NCBI GenBank assembly: GCA_947164985.1
Contig: CAMUYI010000005.1
Location: forward strand, 1-64,000
DNA length: 64,000 nt
Direction: 5' to 3'
From: an uncultured Bacteroidales bacterium
Lineage (GTDB): Bacteria; Bacteroidota; Bacteroidia; Bacteroidales; Paludibacteraceae
A program made the translations under genes and the position numbers. The notes below the pieces were generated by a model. It was not told the origin of the DNA and made no database searches. It worked only from the letters and a program-made list of their open reading frames with translations. Shown here one piece after another: positions 18,501 to 25,965 of the stretch. Each line of letters opens with the position of its first letter. Positions within the stretch are counted from its first letter, which is position 1.

Positions 18501-19445
18501 AACTATACGGCGGAGCAACCGAATAAATGGGGTTGCAAGACCTTCTATTATCTCACTTTGGTTGAGGTGCCGACGCCGAAATTCGAACTCAAGGTCGATC
18601 CGGTATGTGTGGACAAAGAGGGTGTAGCCAATATCTACCAACTGCATTATACGCACGATAGCGAGTTTGCACCGATCTCCTACTCCATCCGCTATGACTC
18701 TGTCGCTCAGGCTATGGGCTTTGAGGATGAAGAGGACATACCGATTGCGCCGAACCAGACCACTTTGGATCTGACGGTACCGACCTTCAGTGAACCGACC
18801 GCTTATCCGCGTCCGGGTTATTACAATGCCGTCATCGCCTTTAACAACGGTGTATGTCTGTCCGACAGTCTGATGACCTATCCGTTCACGATGACGATGC
18901 AGTACCCGTCCTGGCTCGTAGAACAACATTTCAATGATGTGATGGCTTTGCTGGATGCACCGTACAACGGCGGTTATACATGGACAGCCTTCCAATGGTA
19001 CGAGAACGACACACCGATCGTCGGTCAGACCAAGCCCTACCTGCATATACCGACCGGACTGAATGCCGGATCCGCTTACAGTGTGGAACTGACCCGCACA
19101 GACGACAGTGTTACAGTACGTACATGTCCTACCCTAGCTGTCACCATCTATGATGGTTATGCACCTAAAATGGGCTATTTGGGTGTCACCCCGACCTGCG
19201 TCGTATCGGCTCATCCTGTGATCCATATCTTGTCACGTAAGAGCGGCACCTATCGTATCACCACCACCGAAGGAAATCTGGCCGGTGAAGGCGTCTTCCA
19301 TCCGGATGTAACCGCCGTAAACGTACCGGCAACATCGGGTATGTATATTGTGCAGTTATGGTCCAATGATACCCCGGAAGAACCGTATAGAGCTATAAAA
19401 ATAGTTGTAAGAGATATATGTCCAAATTGCGATACATCCTTCTGA
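12597..19445 (+). CDS. Giant secreted GCDS-repeat surface protein with IgGFc-binding-like N-terminus
   Basis: 2282 aa from ATG 12597 (MKELRHIWVLITLALSWCLSVVAQ, signal peptide). Residues ~35-480 resemble the IgGFc-binding/adhesin-like N-terminal domain (GRDFYVAWLPN, VWSGNQYAIVPY, HAYDQLLPVTKWGKTFLVP). Then come about 18 repeats of roughly 80-110 residues, each opening with DTxC and closing with a GCDSIxxLxLxV strand. The paired Cys of each unit may form a disulfide. Near the end, ATSGMYIVQLWS resembles a type IX sorting domain, but a non-standard tail IVVRDICPNCDTSF with a CxxC follows. The next gene, a beta-barrel protein, overlaps by 28 bp. Adhesion or surface structure is inferred. Confidence 0.85.
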   Translation: MKELRHIWVLITLALSWCLSVVAQVPEEPKKLPDVTSTEGRDFYVAWLPNGGSEPSSRDLKLQMFASSRRDNSITVEYANGATQNYTIAAGQTTLITVDPNSVYWNPALDEEEKILSKGIRVYSDADELFTLYSVNQMGAPGSYSFDGAHILPVEALGTEYMVQTADGDATATEFVVMSTKPGETHVTMSLKVNSRRGNTTDLSVTLNGPKQIYIVRSKAPDPENPSDIIDLSGSTICADQPIAVWSGNQYAIVPYQQGLSNDHAYDQLLPVTKWGKTFLVPMTAVNTQLNIMRIVALQNGTDVSIKRGNNAPTMVSLDQGGTHMQRMTQNVNNANPQNATHYITATKPIQVYLYSTSAGVNNWYDDDGNNYLPSNPSMTIIPPLEYLTDTTIFRTYNGGDGALTHMINLLAPTSKIGSIQLDGAPTSGWKTIPSNNAYSQLTCEVADNTHIITAPEKAFTGYAFGIGEGEAYLYPVGYDFTPQKDSLFLLDNVQGETVRPSEWKRDYISPTEGGWYLDRILKDDGTYDLDTTFICDSTSLTFPIKTYAPWELVRWEIEGSIQGKNYFTPYEQQVDTTPRPELEHLFHLLPIEKNNKPYEDFEVRGILIHKPLICEEIIPEDKWERDTFNTVVRVMRQYNDTTWKAICVGDTIHFFRDTVWNVNPATITGEPEEGIHYEMRTTIFNDTTHDESRGLYQYQVGTNSIQREYISSRGCDSLSTLMIYVCEPSYKRVDTVVCQDSLKHLNFGKFFERFSKNNSWPKADTTLYDTLRAKDCMRGPEWRKFRPHCRDFNGCDSVMELHLKVMKVVNNTYPENICMTRLAEMGGVYKWIEKKSNPERVIHIFNPDTMRKDSIYTFRDTVKYKNCPDCTDGGCDSVRNHLSLQFISDDGQEHVIHVCQNKDTTYNNMGTRQYFSGVGKKCNTPYPYNLEIIVRDVQGTELCRFNDSVTFYVDTVYRDQMTYDTVCIDTAAVAAGTQTYTWKNHPKFAAIKITRPGLFTYRDTIPTYDCHCDSICVLKLRVGKPEEKKTIDTICDDGSFMWQDTLFYGIKYEGTIPPSQKSKKVTGSIYTSRKDTVTQYGCDSILTLHLKIWPTYVAERKDTFVCADEPYNFDGTWYNTPGNRWTPGTIVPLSKHVNSIHGCDSAVLHYIAVHPIYLNEQEENDTVCQVLQGKAYYEWEGEDHALWNTTHKVSLNTATTKYLVDSLTTIDGCDSIIHRTLVIMPTYDDTIPHLMNSEDTVHWEGRIYAGIDAVFDNDKGWPVVRSTGLKYYTDSLSTTKIGTHFCDSVRTLKLAIGKVFRDTMYDATCVNCGTYYWTITSPKTGVDTVIPITDLPEAYQERIYYDSLLTELDFDSIYVLRLTGYPHYDYDEPDEICQGEAYNWPGHMPTDNAVVHRLFVAGKPITEIPTDSFGLIQVVDSMLTDTIFRNPKTGEVKQMHCDSVWTLNLTIHETYNDRYVLRSDTFPMSSNDTLSYFNQPHVLFVGYDFDFEAAGVTKEDFKQQFDTVVYIQPTGDETWRDSVINRSQYNCDSVHYIVIHICEITFTQLRDTIADNDTTWFFGGETEYGKHTLPLVTGHKFHYYDDACTIPVDYTVDHDRAIREYLFIDTLRTTNGCDSIVHDSVIVFPSYRFQFDTTICSNARWDWRKYDYVNRYKSGFVYDSVNYKVGTHTFDSVYVLNLHVVPSGFYQFDTILCMNDTLYWQDQKIYYRQGGMKYVEAIYKDEESLCGDIYHMDLTFVPYYSTALIEYDTICQLDDYHWITEGEVNEHLENLRDGKGHKLTKIPTDVAGDFMYYDSLKTTGCGCDSVYTLQLHIKPSYHLYDTDYVYCSADTLDWHDSLYTYQGEPEVYDTIFGTASNGCDSIFYLHVHFNLSYDTTDSVFLCSDVEHYTWEDIVFDDTLRKARTWLEPKSYSFVRNYPTTIGQCDSILRLEITIAPNFDSIWTDTICHGETYDLFGQKLTTAGNYTAEQPNKWGCKTFYYLTLVEVPTPKFELKVDPVCVDKEGVANIYQLHYTHDSEFAPISYSIRYDSVAQAMGFEDEEDIPIAPNQTTLDLTVPTFSEPTAYPRPGYYNAVIAFNNGVCLSDSLMTYPFTMTMQYPSWLVEQHFNDVMALLDAPYNGGYTWTAFQWYENDTPIVGQTKPYLHIPTGLNAGSAYSVELTRTDDSVTVRTCPTLAVTIYDGYAPKMGYLGVTPTCVVSAHPVIHILSRKSGTYRITTTEGNLAGEGVFHPDVTAVNVPATSGMYIVQLWSNDTPEEPYRAIKIVVRDICPNCDTSF

Positions 19446-20482
19446 TCCTCTGTCTGCTCCCTGCGCTCACATGGGCACAGCGGCGCTACTCCGTTTCCGA
19501 GAAGCGCGAGTATGAGTTGGCAGGCAAGAGCGGGTTCTCCTCCAAAGATGTGGAGAACAAGACCGATGTGCTCTTTGGTCTTCACTCTTCCGAATACGGT
19601 GGTACGCACCACCTGATCGGTATTTCTCTCGAAGGTGCATGGTCATCCTTCGTGTCGAATATGCCGGCGGCTAAAATAACACCGGGCGGAGGAAGCGCCG
19701 GACTGCATCTGTTGTATGAGTTCCAGCATAACGGTCTCCTTGTACAGACAGGCGTCGGTGTTGCTTTCCAGCAGGTATATAACGACATCGCCGACACGGC
19801 TATCTACCATCCTAACATGCTGGATACCTGGAGCGGCACCACACCCCGCCCCTTCACCCTCAAGCATCATTTCACGAACCGTCAGGACATGGCGCAGATG
19901 GCATACGGACAGGTGCCCTTGTATCTCGGCCATTATTTCTTCGGTTCACGAGGAATCGGTTATTTCTTAGCTGGTCTGCATGCCAATTATGCGTTCTGGG
20001 GTACAACCAAACAAACCCTGAGCGGCTCTACTTACGGTAACTACGAGCAGTACGTCGGATATATGGAAGAGATGGATAATCATGGTTTCCGAAAAGATGT
20101 ACCTATCGAGCGAACGGGTAAGCAACTAGAACTCAAGATAGATATCATGGCGCATGCCGAATTGGGCTATGAATACAACACCCGTCAGAGTTCGAAAAGT
20201 TACCGCGTTCGTCCCAGCGACCGTTTGGACGGACGTATCCGTATAGCCGGTTTTGTCGATTTCGGCATGCTCAATATCTGTCCGAACACCAAAGGTGTTT
20301 TCTATGAGATGCCGACGGAGACGATTTTTGATTTCTCCACCTATCAGATGGACCATGTGTTTGCGACCCAAGATGCCTCGAAATTCTGGGTACGTAATCT
20401 CTTTGCCGGCATACGTGTCACTTTCCTCTTCGGTTTCCAACCGAAAGAGCGATGCATCCTCTGCGATACATGGCGTCATTAA
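19418..20482 (+). CDS. Outer-membrane beta-barrel protein, partner of the GCDS giant
   Basis: 354 aa. A signal peptide (MSKLRYILLILCLLPALTWAQ) is followed by alternating amphipathic strands (SAGLHLLYEFQHNGLLVQTGVGVAF, VPLYLGHYFFG) and a C-terminal strand FAGIRVTFLFGFQPK. It overlaps the giant gene by 28 bp and xseA by 13 bp, so expression is coupled. Gene pairs of a giant secreted protein and a small barrel protein are common in Bacteroidota and suggest that the barrel anchors or helps export its neighbour. I cannot assign it to PorP/SprF. Confidence 0.75.
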   Translation: MSKLRYILLILCLLPALTWAQRRYSVSEKREYELAGKSGFSSKDVENKTDVLFGLHSSEYGGTHHLIGISLEGAWSSFVSNMPAAKITPGGGSAGLHLLYEFQHNGLLVQTGVGVAFQQVYNDIADTAIYHPNMLDTWSGTTPRPFTLKHHFTNRQDMAQMAYGQVPLYLGHYFFGSRGIGYFLAGLHANYAFWGTTKQTLSGSTYGNYEQYVGYMEEMDNHGFRKDVPIERTGKQLELKIDIMAHAELGYEYNTRQSSKSYRVRPSDRLDGRIRIAGFVDFGMLNICPNTKGVFYEMPTETIFDFSTYQMDHVFATQDASKFWVRNLFAGIRVTFLFGFQPKERCILCDTWRH

Positions 20483-21525
20483 CTCTCACTGAACTATGTG
20501 CCCTTATCGGCGAAACGCTGGACGAGAGTCTGGCCGGTTCGTTTTGGGTCAAAGCCGAGATCAGCAGCCTCAGCGAACGAGGCGGCCATATGTATCTGGA
20601 TCTCATTGACGGCAAGACCGCTAAGATGCGTGCTACGTGTTGGGCCGGCACCAAAGAGATGCTGACGGCTTATTTTGAGTCTGAGACCGGTCAACGGCTG
20701 CAACCCGGACTCAACGTACTCATAGAAGCGGAGATTCAATACCATCCGGTCTATGGGTTGAGTCTGTCTATCATCGGTATTGATCCTTCTTACACGTTGG
20801 GTGACATTGCCCGCCAGCGCCAACAGACGATCAATCAATTGCAGAAAGACGGCCTTTTGGATGCCCAACAACTCCTCCCGCTCCCTACCCTCATCCGCCG
20901 TATAGCTGTTATCTCATCGCCGAATGCGGCCGGGTATGAGGACTTCAAGCACCAATTGGATAATAGCGGCTATCATTTTGAAACACAACTGTTTGGTGCA
21001 ACCATGCAAGGGGAACAAGCCCCGAAATCCATCATAGCCGCATTGGAAGAAATCTCAGGTTTTGATGCGGTGGCTATCATCCGAGGCGGCGGTGCGACGA
21101 CGGACTTGAGTTGTTTTGACAACTACGAACTATGTGCCGTCTGCGCGCAGTACGAAATACCTATTATAAGCGGTATCGGGCACACGCGCGATATATCGGT
21201 CTTGGACCTGGTGGCGCATCAAGCGCTCAAGACCCCTACTGCAGTAGCCGAATGGCTCATCCATCGGATGGACGAACAGGCGGAACGTATTCGTCTACTC
21301 CTCACCCGTCTGCAACGCACCGCCGAAAGGCAGATCCTCATTCGCCAGCACCGCATTGACTTGCTCCAACAACGCCTCGCCGCCTGCAATCCCGAACGGA
21401 TCTATCGAATGGGATATAGTCTGCTGACTAAGAACGGCAAGGTAGTTCGAAGTGTGAGTGAGTTACAGGAAGGCGATACCGTCACCACCCATCTCGCAGA
21501 CGGTTCACGTGATTTGACAGTATGA
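20470..21525 (+). CDS. xseA: Exodeoxyribonuclease VII large subunit
   Basis: 351 aa from the ATG giving MASLTLTELCALIGETL; an in-frame ATG at 20452 is possible. The enzyme degrades single-stranded DNA with the small subunit XseB in the cytosol. An N-terminal OB-fold (FWVKAEISSLSERGGHMYLDLID) precedes the nuclease core with IAVISSPNAAGYEDF, VAIIRGGGATTDLSCFDNYEL and SGIGHTRDISVLDLVAH. It is shorter than E. coli XseA (456 aa), mainly in the coiled-coil C-terminal part. No xseB is visible next to it. It overlaps both neighbours. Confidence 0.93.
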   Translation: MASLTLTELCALIGETLDESLAGSFWVKAEISSLSERGGHMYLDLIDGKTAKMRATCWAGTKEMLTAYFESETGQRLQPGLNVLIEAEIQYHPVYGLSLSIIGIDPSYTLGDIARQRQQTINQLQKDGLLDAQQLLPLPTLIRRIAVISSPNAAGYEDFKHQLDNSGYHFETQLFGATMQGEQAPKSIIAALEEISGFDAVAIIRGGGATTDLSCFDNYELCAVCAQYEIPIISGIGHTRDISVLDLVAHQALKTPTAVAEWLIHRMDEQAERIRLLLTRLQRTAERQILIRQHRIDLLQQRLAACNPERIYRMGYSLLTKNGKVVRSVSELQEGDTVTTHLADGSRDLTV

Positions 21526-22280
21526 TTCTCGCTAAAGAACAACGCATCGGAGCAGCGATACTCATTGGTATAGCATTGGTAGGATGGATCGTGGTCGCGG
21601 TATGGCCATCCCGTCAACCGGTACCTGCTCCTGAACCCGCTCAACAAAAGAAGTACCGCACATGGGAAGAGCGGCGGGACTCGATGGATAGGGCGGACTC
21701 GATGCGATATGCTCGATACGCAGCCGAACGCGAACAGCGGTATGACTCTTTTCGCGTAGCCGACTCCATGCGGCGGGCGGAACTCAAAGCCCAACTCAAA
21801 TACTTCCGTGACTCAGCACGGGTAGCCGACTCACTTTGGCGCGACTCCATGGGCATTCACTTCACGAAGCGCATCAAGAAAGATACTATCATTGACCTCA
21901 ATCACTGCGACACCACCGACCTGCTTTATCTGCGAGGCATCGGACAATATACGGCGATACAGATTCTGCATTATCGCGAACAATTAGGTGGTTTTTATTC
22001 ACCTACTCAACTAACCGATGCTCCCTTCGCCAAATGCCATTTGGATACCCTGTTGGCGCATTTCACCGCTGATAGTGCAGCGATACAGCAGATAGATGTC
22101 AACTCCTGCTCCATCGACCGACTTCAGCGGCATCCGTATCTGCGTTACCATCAAGCGAAAGCAATCTACACCCTTCGCCGAAAAAAAGTCAGACTGCACA
22201 ATCTTCAAGAACTGCGGACCTTACCGGAACTCGCCGAAGAAGACCTTCAACGAATCGCTCCGTATCTTAGCTTTGAATAA
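21522..22280 (+). CDS. Membrane-anchored helix-hairpin-helix (ComEA-like) protein
   Basis: 252 aa. One N-terminal membrane segment (~9-30, IGAAILIGIALVGWIVVAVW) is followed by a long charged helix rich in DSM/ADS (~45-115), possibly coiled coil. A helix-hairpin-helix domain follows (~125-160: IDLNHCDTTDLLYLRGIGQYTAIQILHYREQLGGF) and a second, weaker copy (~190-250: IDVNSCSIDRLQRHPYLRYHQAKAIYTLR). ComEA-type proteins bind DNA in the periplasm during uptake. Here the DNA-binding role is by family and uptake is inference. The ATGA overlap couples it to xseA. Confidence 0.85.
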   Translation: MILAKEQRIGAAILIGIALVGWIVVAVWPSRQPVPAPEPAQQKKYRTWEERRDSMDRADSMRYARYAAEREQRYDSFRVADSMRRAELKAQLKYFRDSARVADSLWRDSMGIHFTKRIKKDTIIDLNHCDTTDLLYLRGIGQYTAIQILHYREQLGGFYSPTQLTDAPFAKCHLDTLLAHFTADSAAIQQIDVNSCSIDRLQRHPYLRYHQAKAIYTLRRKKVRLHNLQELRTLPELAEEDLQRIAPYLSFE

Positions 22281-22297
22281 AAAATCAAGAAAAATGG

Positions 22298-22337
22298 CAT
22301 ACACTATTGTGTATGTCATATTTTTTTTGTAATTTTG
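22298..22337 (+). promoter_or_regulatory. Promoter of ddl with palindrome
   Basis: TAATTTTG at 22330-22337 is the -7 box. CATACAC-TATT-GTGTATG (22298-22315) is a perfect 7-bp inverted repeat over the -33 region and may be an operator. Confidence 0.75.
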
Positions 22338-22362
22338 TGCCCGAATTTGGTTTTTAGTGAAA

Positions 22363-23412
22363 ATGAAACGAAAGATAGCTATTATAGCGGGAGGAGACAG
22401 CAGCGAACATGAGGTATCGCTCCGGTCGGCTGCAGGTCTGTACTCCTTCATGGATAAGGAGCGTTACGACGTGACGATCGTCGTCTTTGACGGGAAGAAC
22501 TGGTATGCCGTTCCGGCATTGGAAAATGGAGAATGGAAATTGGAGAATGATTCTTATCCCATCGACAAGAATGATTTTTCTTTTACGCGCGCAGGCGTAA
22601 AACATACCTTTGATTTTGCGTATATCACTATTCATGGCACACCGGGTGAGAACGGAATATTGCAGGGATACCTCGATATGATCGGTATGCCGTACAGTTG
22701 TTGCGGAGTGTTGGCCGCAGCATTGACGTTCAATAAGTACGCCTGCAACCATTACCTCTCTTATTTTGGTTTCCATATCGCGAACAGTATGATGCTGCGT
22801 GCCGGTCAGAAACTGCCGAACGCGCCGAAGATCGCGGAGACTTTAGGCCTGCCTTGTTTCATCAAATCGAACGTAGGCGGCAGCTCTTTCGGTTGCACGA
22901 AAGTGAAGACGGTGGAGGATATCTATCCGGCGATTGAACGGGCTTTCCAAGAGGGCGATGAGGTCATCTGCGAGTCGTTCATGCAAGGAACGGAAGTGAC
23001 CTGCGGTGTGTATAAGACGAAAGACAAAGCCGTTGCTTTCCCGATCACCGAGGTGGTGACGCATAATGAGTTCTTCGATTACGACGCCAAATACAAAGGT
23101 GAGGTGGACGAGATCACTCCGGCCCGCATCCCGGATGCGCTTCGCGATAAGATCCAGGCAGAAACCCTGCGTCTGTACGACATCATCGGTGCCAACGGTA
23201 TCATCCGTGTAGATTGGATCATTACTCCGAATGGAGAATGGAAAATGGAAAATGGAAAATGGACGGGTGATATGCCTCACATCAACCTCTTGGAGGTGAA
23301 CACGACTCCGGGTATGACGCCGACGAGTTTCATCCCGCAGCAGGTTCGTGCCGCAGGACTTGACATTAAAGATGTACTGACAGATATTATTGAGAACAAG
23401 TTTAACAATTAA
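22363..23412 (+). CDS. ddl: D-alanine--D-alanine ligase
   Basis: 349 aa from ATG 22363 (MKRKIAIIAGGDSSEHEVSLRS); the track GTG start six bases upstream is less likely. It makes D-Ala-D-Ala with ATP for peptidoglycan, in the cytosol. ATP-grasp features: HGTPGENGILQGYLDMIGMPYSCCGV, KSNVGGSSFGCTKV, EVTCGVY, DYDAKYKGEVDEITPARI and LLEVNTTPGMTPTSF. Two in-frame heptamer arrays encode LENGEWKLEN (~53-62) and GEWKMENGKW (~290-299); the second sits between WIITPN and the catalytic LLEVNTTPG strand, an unusual insertion in a conserved enzyme. Confidence 0.95.
   Translation: MKRKIAIIAGGDSSEHEVSLRSAAGLYSFMDKERYDVTIVVFDGKNWYAVPALENGEWKLENDSYPIDKNDFSFTRAGVKHTFDFAYITIHGTPGENGILQGYLDMIGMPYSCCGVLAAALTFNKYACNHYLSYFGFHIANSMMLRAGQKLPNAPKIAETLGLPCFIKSNVGGSSFGCTKVKTVEDIYPAIERAFQEGDEVICESFMQGTEVTCGVYKTKDKAVAFPITEVVTHNEFFDYDAKYKGEVDEITPARIPDALRDKIQAETLRLYDIIGANGIIRVDWIITPNGEWKMENGKWTGDMPHINLLEVNTTPGMTPTSFIPQQVRAAGLDIKDVLTDIIENKFNN
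22518..22552. repeat. Heptamer array in ddl (AATGGAA), first
   Basis: Five 7-mers ATTGGAA, AATGGAG, AATGGAA, ATTGGAG and AATGATT encode LENGEWKLEND. Confidence 0.9.
23230..23264. repeat. Heptamer array in ddl (AATGGAA), second
   Basis: Five 7-mers (AATGGAG, three AATGGAA, AATGGAC) encode NGEWKMENGKW. Confidence 0.95.
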
Positions 23413-23437
23413 CAATGAATAATTAACAATTAACAAA
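23404..23437. repeat. Heptamer array AACAATT x5 (left arm)
   Basis: Units AACAATT, AACAATG, AATAATT, AACAATT and AACAAAG start over the ddl stop codon and lead into the second hairpin core, exactly as at 5323-5357. Confidence 0.95.
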
Positions 23438-23513
23438 GCGTCCTAGAGGCTTTGGTACTAACTCAATAGAAAGTACGGATCTTCTAAACTTTGTACCAAG
23501 CGCCAAGAGCCCT
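23438..23513. repeat. 76-bp foldable core element, copy 2
   Basis: It starts GCGTCCT and ends CCAAGAGCCCT. GGCTTTGGTAC can pair with GTACCAAGCGCC. Borders match copy 1 (5358-5432) while the stem sequences differ. Confidence 0.75.
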
Positions 23514-23541
23514 TTGTAAATTGTACATTGTACATTGTAAA
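23514..23541. repeat. Heptamer array TTGTACA x4 (right arm)
   Basis: Units TTGTAAA, TTGTACA, TTGTACA and TTGTAAA end 11 bp before the next gene. Confidence 0.95.
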
Positions 23542-23552
23542 TTACGAATAGC

Positions 23553-24521
23553 ATGATCGATATTAACAAAGCGATCGCATCGCTGAACTGGAACAAAGAG
23601 CCGCGAGGACTGTACGAACCGATTGAGTACGCACTATCAGCAGGAGGTAAACGTATCCGCCCCACCCTGGCGCTTATTGCCGCAGACACCATTGTCAACG
23701 GAGGTCTGATTAACGGCGATGCTATCGAGCAGACTTTACCGGCAGCACTGGCGTTGGAGGTGTTTCATAATTTCACCCTGCTGCACGACGATGTGATGGA
23801 CAAAGCGCCCATCCGTCGCGGTCAACCTACCGTACATGTCAAATGGAATGAGAATACCGCTATTCTTTCCGGAGACCAGATGCTCATTGAAGCCTACAAG
23901 CTGCTGAGCGGTGTCCCGGATGACAAGTTGCCGCAGGTGCTCAAATGGTTCAACGAGATGGCTACAGGTATCTGTGAGGGTCAACAACTCGATGTAGATT
24001 TCGAGCATATGAGTCATGTGTCTATCGAGGACTACATGCATATGATCGAACTCAAGACCTCAGTGCTCCTGGCTAACGCCATGCGTATCGGTGGATACAT
24101 CGCCGGTGCTACCCCGGTTCAACAAGAGGCGTTGTACCAGTATGGTCTGCATATTGGTCTGGCGTTCCAGATTCAAGATGACATTCTGGATGTCTACGGC
24201 GATCCCAAGACCTTTGGTAAAGCGATCGGAGGCGATATATGCGCCAACAAGAAGACCTTCCTGCTCCTCACCGCGCTGGAGACAGCCGATGCGGAGAGCA
24301 AAGCAGAGTTGTTAGGATGGCTCATGGCCAATGACCGGAACGAAGAGAAGATAGCAGCCGTTACCGCCATCTATAATCGCTTGGGCGTACGCCAAGCGGC
24401 AGAAGTGACGATGGAGGAACATACTGCGCTTGCTCTGGCACAATTGGACAAACTGCCGCAGAACGCAGCCACCGAGTCCCTTCGCCTGCTGGCCGAACAA
24501 CTCGCAAATCGTAAATCGTAA
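23553..24521 (+). CDS. Polyprenyl diphosphate synthase (trans-isoprenyl)
   Basis: 322 aa, all-helical prenyltransferase. It elongates allylic diphosphates with isopentenyl diphosphate. Both Asp-rich motifs are present: LLHDDVMDKAPIRRGQPTVH (~80-99) and FQIQDDILDVYGD (~213-225), along with GGKRIRP for substrate binding. A Phe lies five residues before the first motif, which in this family favours shorter products, but chain length cannot be decided by reading. No other isoprenoid gene is adjacent. The flanking heptamer arrays lie on both sides. Confidence 0.92.
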   Translation: MIDINKAIASLNWNKEPRGLYEPIEYALSAGGKRIRPTLALIAADTIVNGGLINGDAIEQTLPAALALEVFHNFTLLHDDVMDKAPIRRGQPTVHVKWNENTAILSGDQMLIEAYKLLSGVPDDKLPQVLKWFNEMATGICEGQQLDVDFEHMSHVSIEDYMHMIELKTSVLLANAMRIGGYIAGATPVQQEALYQYGLHIGLAFQIQDDILDVYGDPKTFGKAIGGDICANKKTFLLLTALETADAESKAELLGWLMANDRNEEKIAAVTAIYNRLGVRQAAEVTMEEHTALALAQLDKLPQNAATESLRLLAEQLANRKS

Positions 24522-24541
24522 ATCGTTAAATCGTAAATAAT
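24506..24541. repeat. Heptamer array AAATCGT
   Basis: Four AAATCGT units with one extra T between the third and fourth overlap the stop of the prenyl synthase gene and end just before the next ATG. Confidence 0.9.
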
Positions 24542-24544
24542 AAG

Positions 24545-25312
24545 ATGCCTTACCGTCGACTACCTAACACAGACCTCGCCCGTCTTCACGCGCTGCAGAA
24601 CGCTATCCAACGTGCGCAGACCGCGGACTATACCGAGCAGGTCATCCCGTACAAGACGCTCAGCGAAGCACAGCGTTTTCTTGTGCAGTTCGAGAATGTG
24701 GTGATGCAGTCCAAGGATAACTACAAGTCCTCTGTCACTGCCAACAAACAGTACCGCCACATCGTGCAGAACGCACGTATGTACATCTCGCATTTCATCC
24801 AAGTGCTCAACCTTGCCGTTATTCGCGGAGAGATCAAGAGAGAGCAGAAACTGCTTTATGGCTTGGATCCGCATCAGCATATTGTGCCGGATTTATCGAC
24901 GGAAGAGTACCTGCTGGAATGGGGTAAGAATATTATCGAGGGTGAGCAAAAACGCATGGCCAACGGTGGTTTTCCGATCTACAACCCGGCGATCAACAAA
25001 GTGAAGGTGCATTATGACATCTTCTGTGAGCACCAACGCCAACATGCGTTCCATGTGCAAAACAACGAACGAGTACATGGTGATTTGGAGCCCTTACGCG
25101 CACAGGCAGACGAGATTATTCTGAACTTATGGAACATGATTGAGAAGTTCTATGAGAACGAGTTGCCTTATGCCAAGATGATGAAATGCCAGTATTACGG
25201 CGTCATCTATTATTACCGTAAGGGCGAAAGAAAACTTTCGGCCGAGACCGACCGAAAGTTACAACAAATACGGGATAGCCAACCGACTATCCAATGGTCT
25301 GCTGGGGAGTAA
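24545..25312 (+). CDS. Conserved hypothetical protein
   Basis: 255 aa, soluble, no signal peptide, mostly helical and rich in Tyr, Gln and charged residues (TEQVIPYKTLSEAQRFLVQFENVVMQS, ARMYISHFIQVLNLAVIRGEIKREQK). I recognise it only as the kind of protein conserved among Bacteroidota; no catalytic motif stands out. It starts after a heptamer array and overlaps the convergent cyclo-ligase gene by 26 bp at the 3' end. Function unknown. Confidence 0.8.
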   Translation: MPYRRLPNTDLARLHALQNAIQRAQTADYTEQVIPYKTLSEAQRFLVQFENVVMQSKDNYKSSVTANKQYRHIVQNARMYISHFIQVLNLAVIRGEIKREQKLLYGLDPHQHIVPDLSTEEYLLEWGKNIIEGEQKRMANGGFPIYNPAINKVKVHYDIFCEHQRQHAFHVQNNERVHGDLEPLRAQADEIILNLWNMIEKFYENELPYAKMMKCQYYGVIYYYRKGERKLSAETDRKLQQIRDSQPTIQWSAGE

Positions 25313-25889
25313 TGATTCGATCCAGCTTCTGATCACGCCAGGAATGCGGAATCGTGTGTTTCTTCAACTGGAACGTATAGCACACGCCTACTTTCTTTGC
25401 TGTGAGTTGCTTACGCAAGAAGCGATCGTAATAACCTCCTCCACGACCGATACGGTGACGATGCTGGTCAAAGACCACACCCGGAACAATAATCAAATCG
25501 ATATGCCCGCGATACGTAGATGTCTGAGGTTCCGGAACGCCCAAACGACCGCGACGCATCATATCCTCTCCGTCATACGGACGAACCTCCATCGAGTGGC
25601 GATGGGTAACAGGTAACAAGAATATTTTTTGACCCTTGTACTTAGAGAGCAACGGACGCAGGTCCACCTCATTATGTATCGGGTAATATAGAAGCACGGT
25701 CTTGGCTTCCCGAAAAGCAGACATCTGCTCCAGCTGAGCCATGATAAGAGCGGATTGCTCTGCCACCTGCTCCTTGGTCATGATACGACGCTTCTGCTCC
25801 ACAATAGCACGCAAAGCACGCTGCTCCCTACGGGTACGAATCCAAGGCAGGATGGACCAGAAGTCATGTACTTGTGATTCAAATAACAT
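25287..25889 (-). CDS. 5-formyltetrahydrofolate cyclo-ligase
   Basis: 200 aa, close to the family length. It converts 5-formyl-THF to 5,10-methenyl-THF with ATP in one-carbon metabolism. Recognisable segments are VLLYYPIHNEVDLRPLL, LPVTHRHSMEVRPY, LGVPEPQ and the signature VPGVVFDQHRHRIGRGGGYYDRFL. The N-terminal ~20 residues are not typical and a later start is possible. The gene is convergent with, and overlaps, the preceding hypothetical gene. Its promoter is the left-firing one at 25943-25950. Confidence 0.93.
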   Translation of the reverse strand: MLFESQVHDFWSILPWIRTRREQRALRAIVEQKRRIMTKEQVAEQSALIMAQLEQMSAFREAKTVLLYYPIHNEVDLRPLLSKYKGQKIFLLPVTHRHSMEVRPYDGEDMMRRGRLGVPEPQTSTYRGHIDLIIVPGVVFDQHRHRIGRGGGYYDRFLRKQLTAKKVGVCYTFQLKKHTIPHSWRDQKLDRIITPQQTIG

Positions 25890-25927
25890 AGTATAGATAG
25901 ATTTTAAAAGTAGTTAATTATCTCATT

Positions 25928-25950
25928 TACCTTTGCGGGCTGCAAAGGTA
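25928..25950. promoter_or_regulatory. Two face-to-face -7 boxes
   Basis: TACCTTTG on the plus strand (25928-25935) and the same box on the minus strand (25943-25950) are separated by 7 bp, inside the dyad ACCTTTGC-GGGCT-GCAAAGGT. They point at each other: the rightward promoter serves the lipoprotein gene and the leftward one the cyclo-ligase gene. Confidence 0.7.
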
Positions 25951-25965
25951 CGAAAAAAAAATAAC

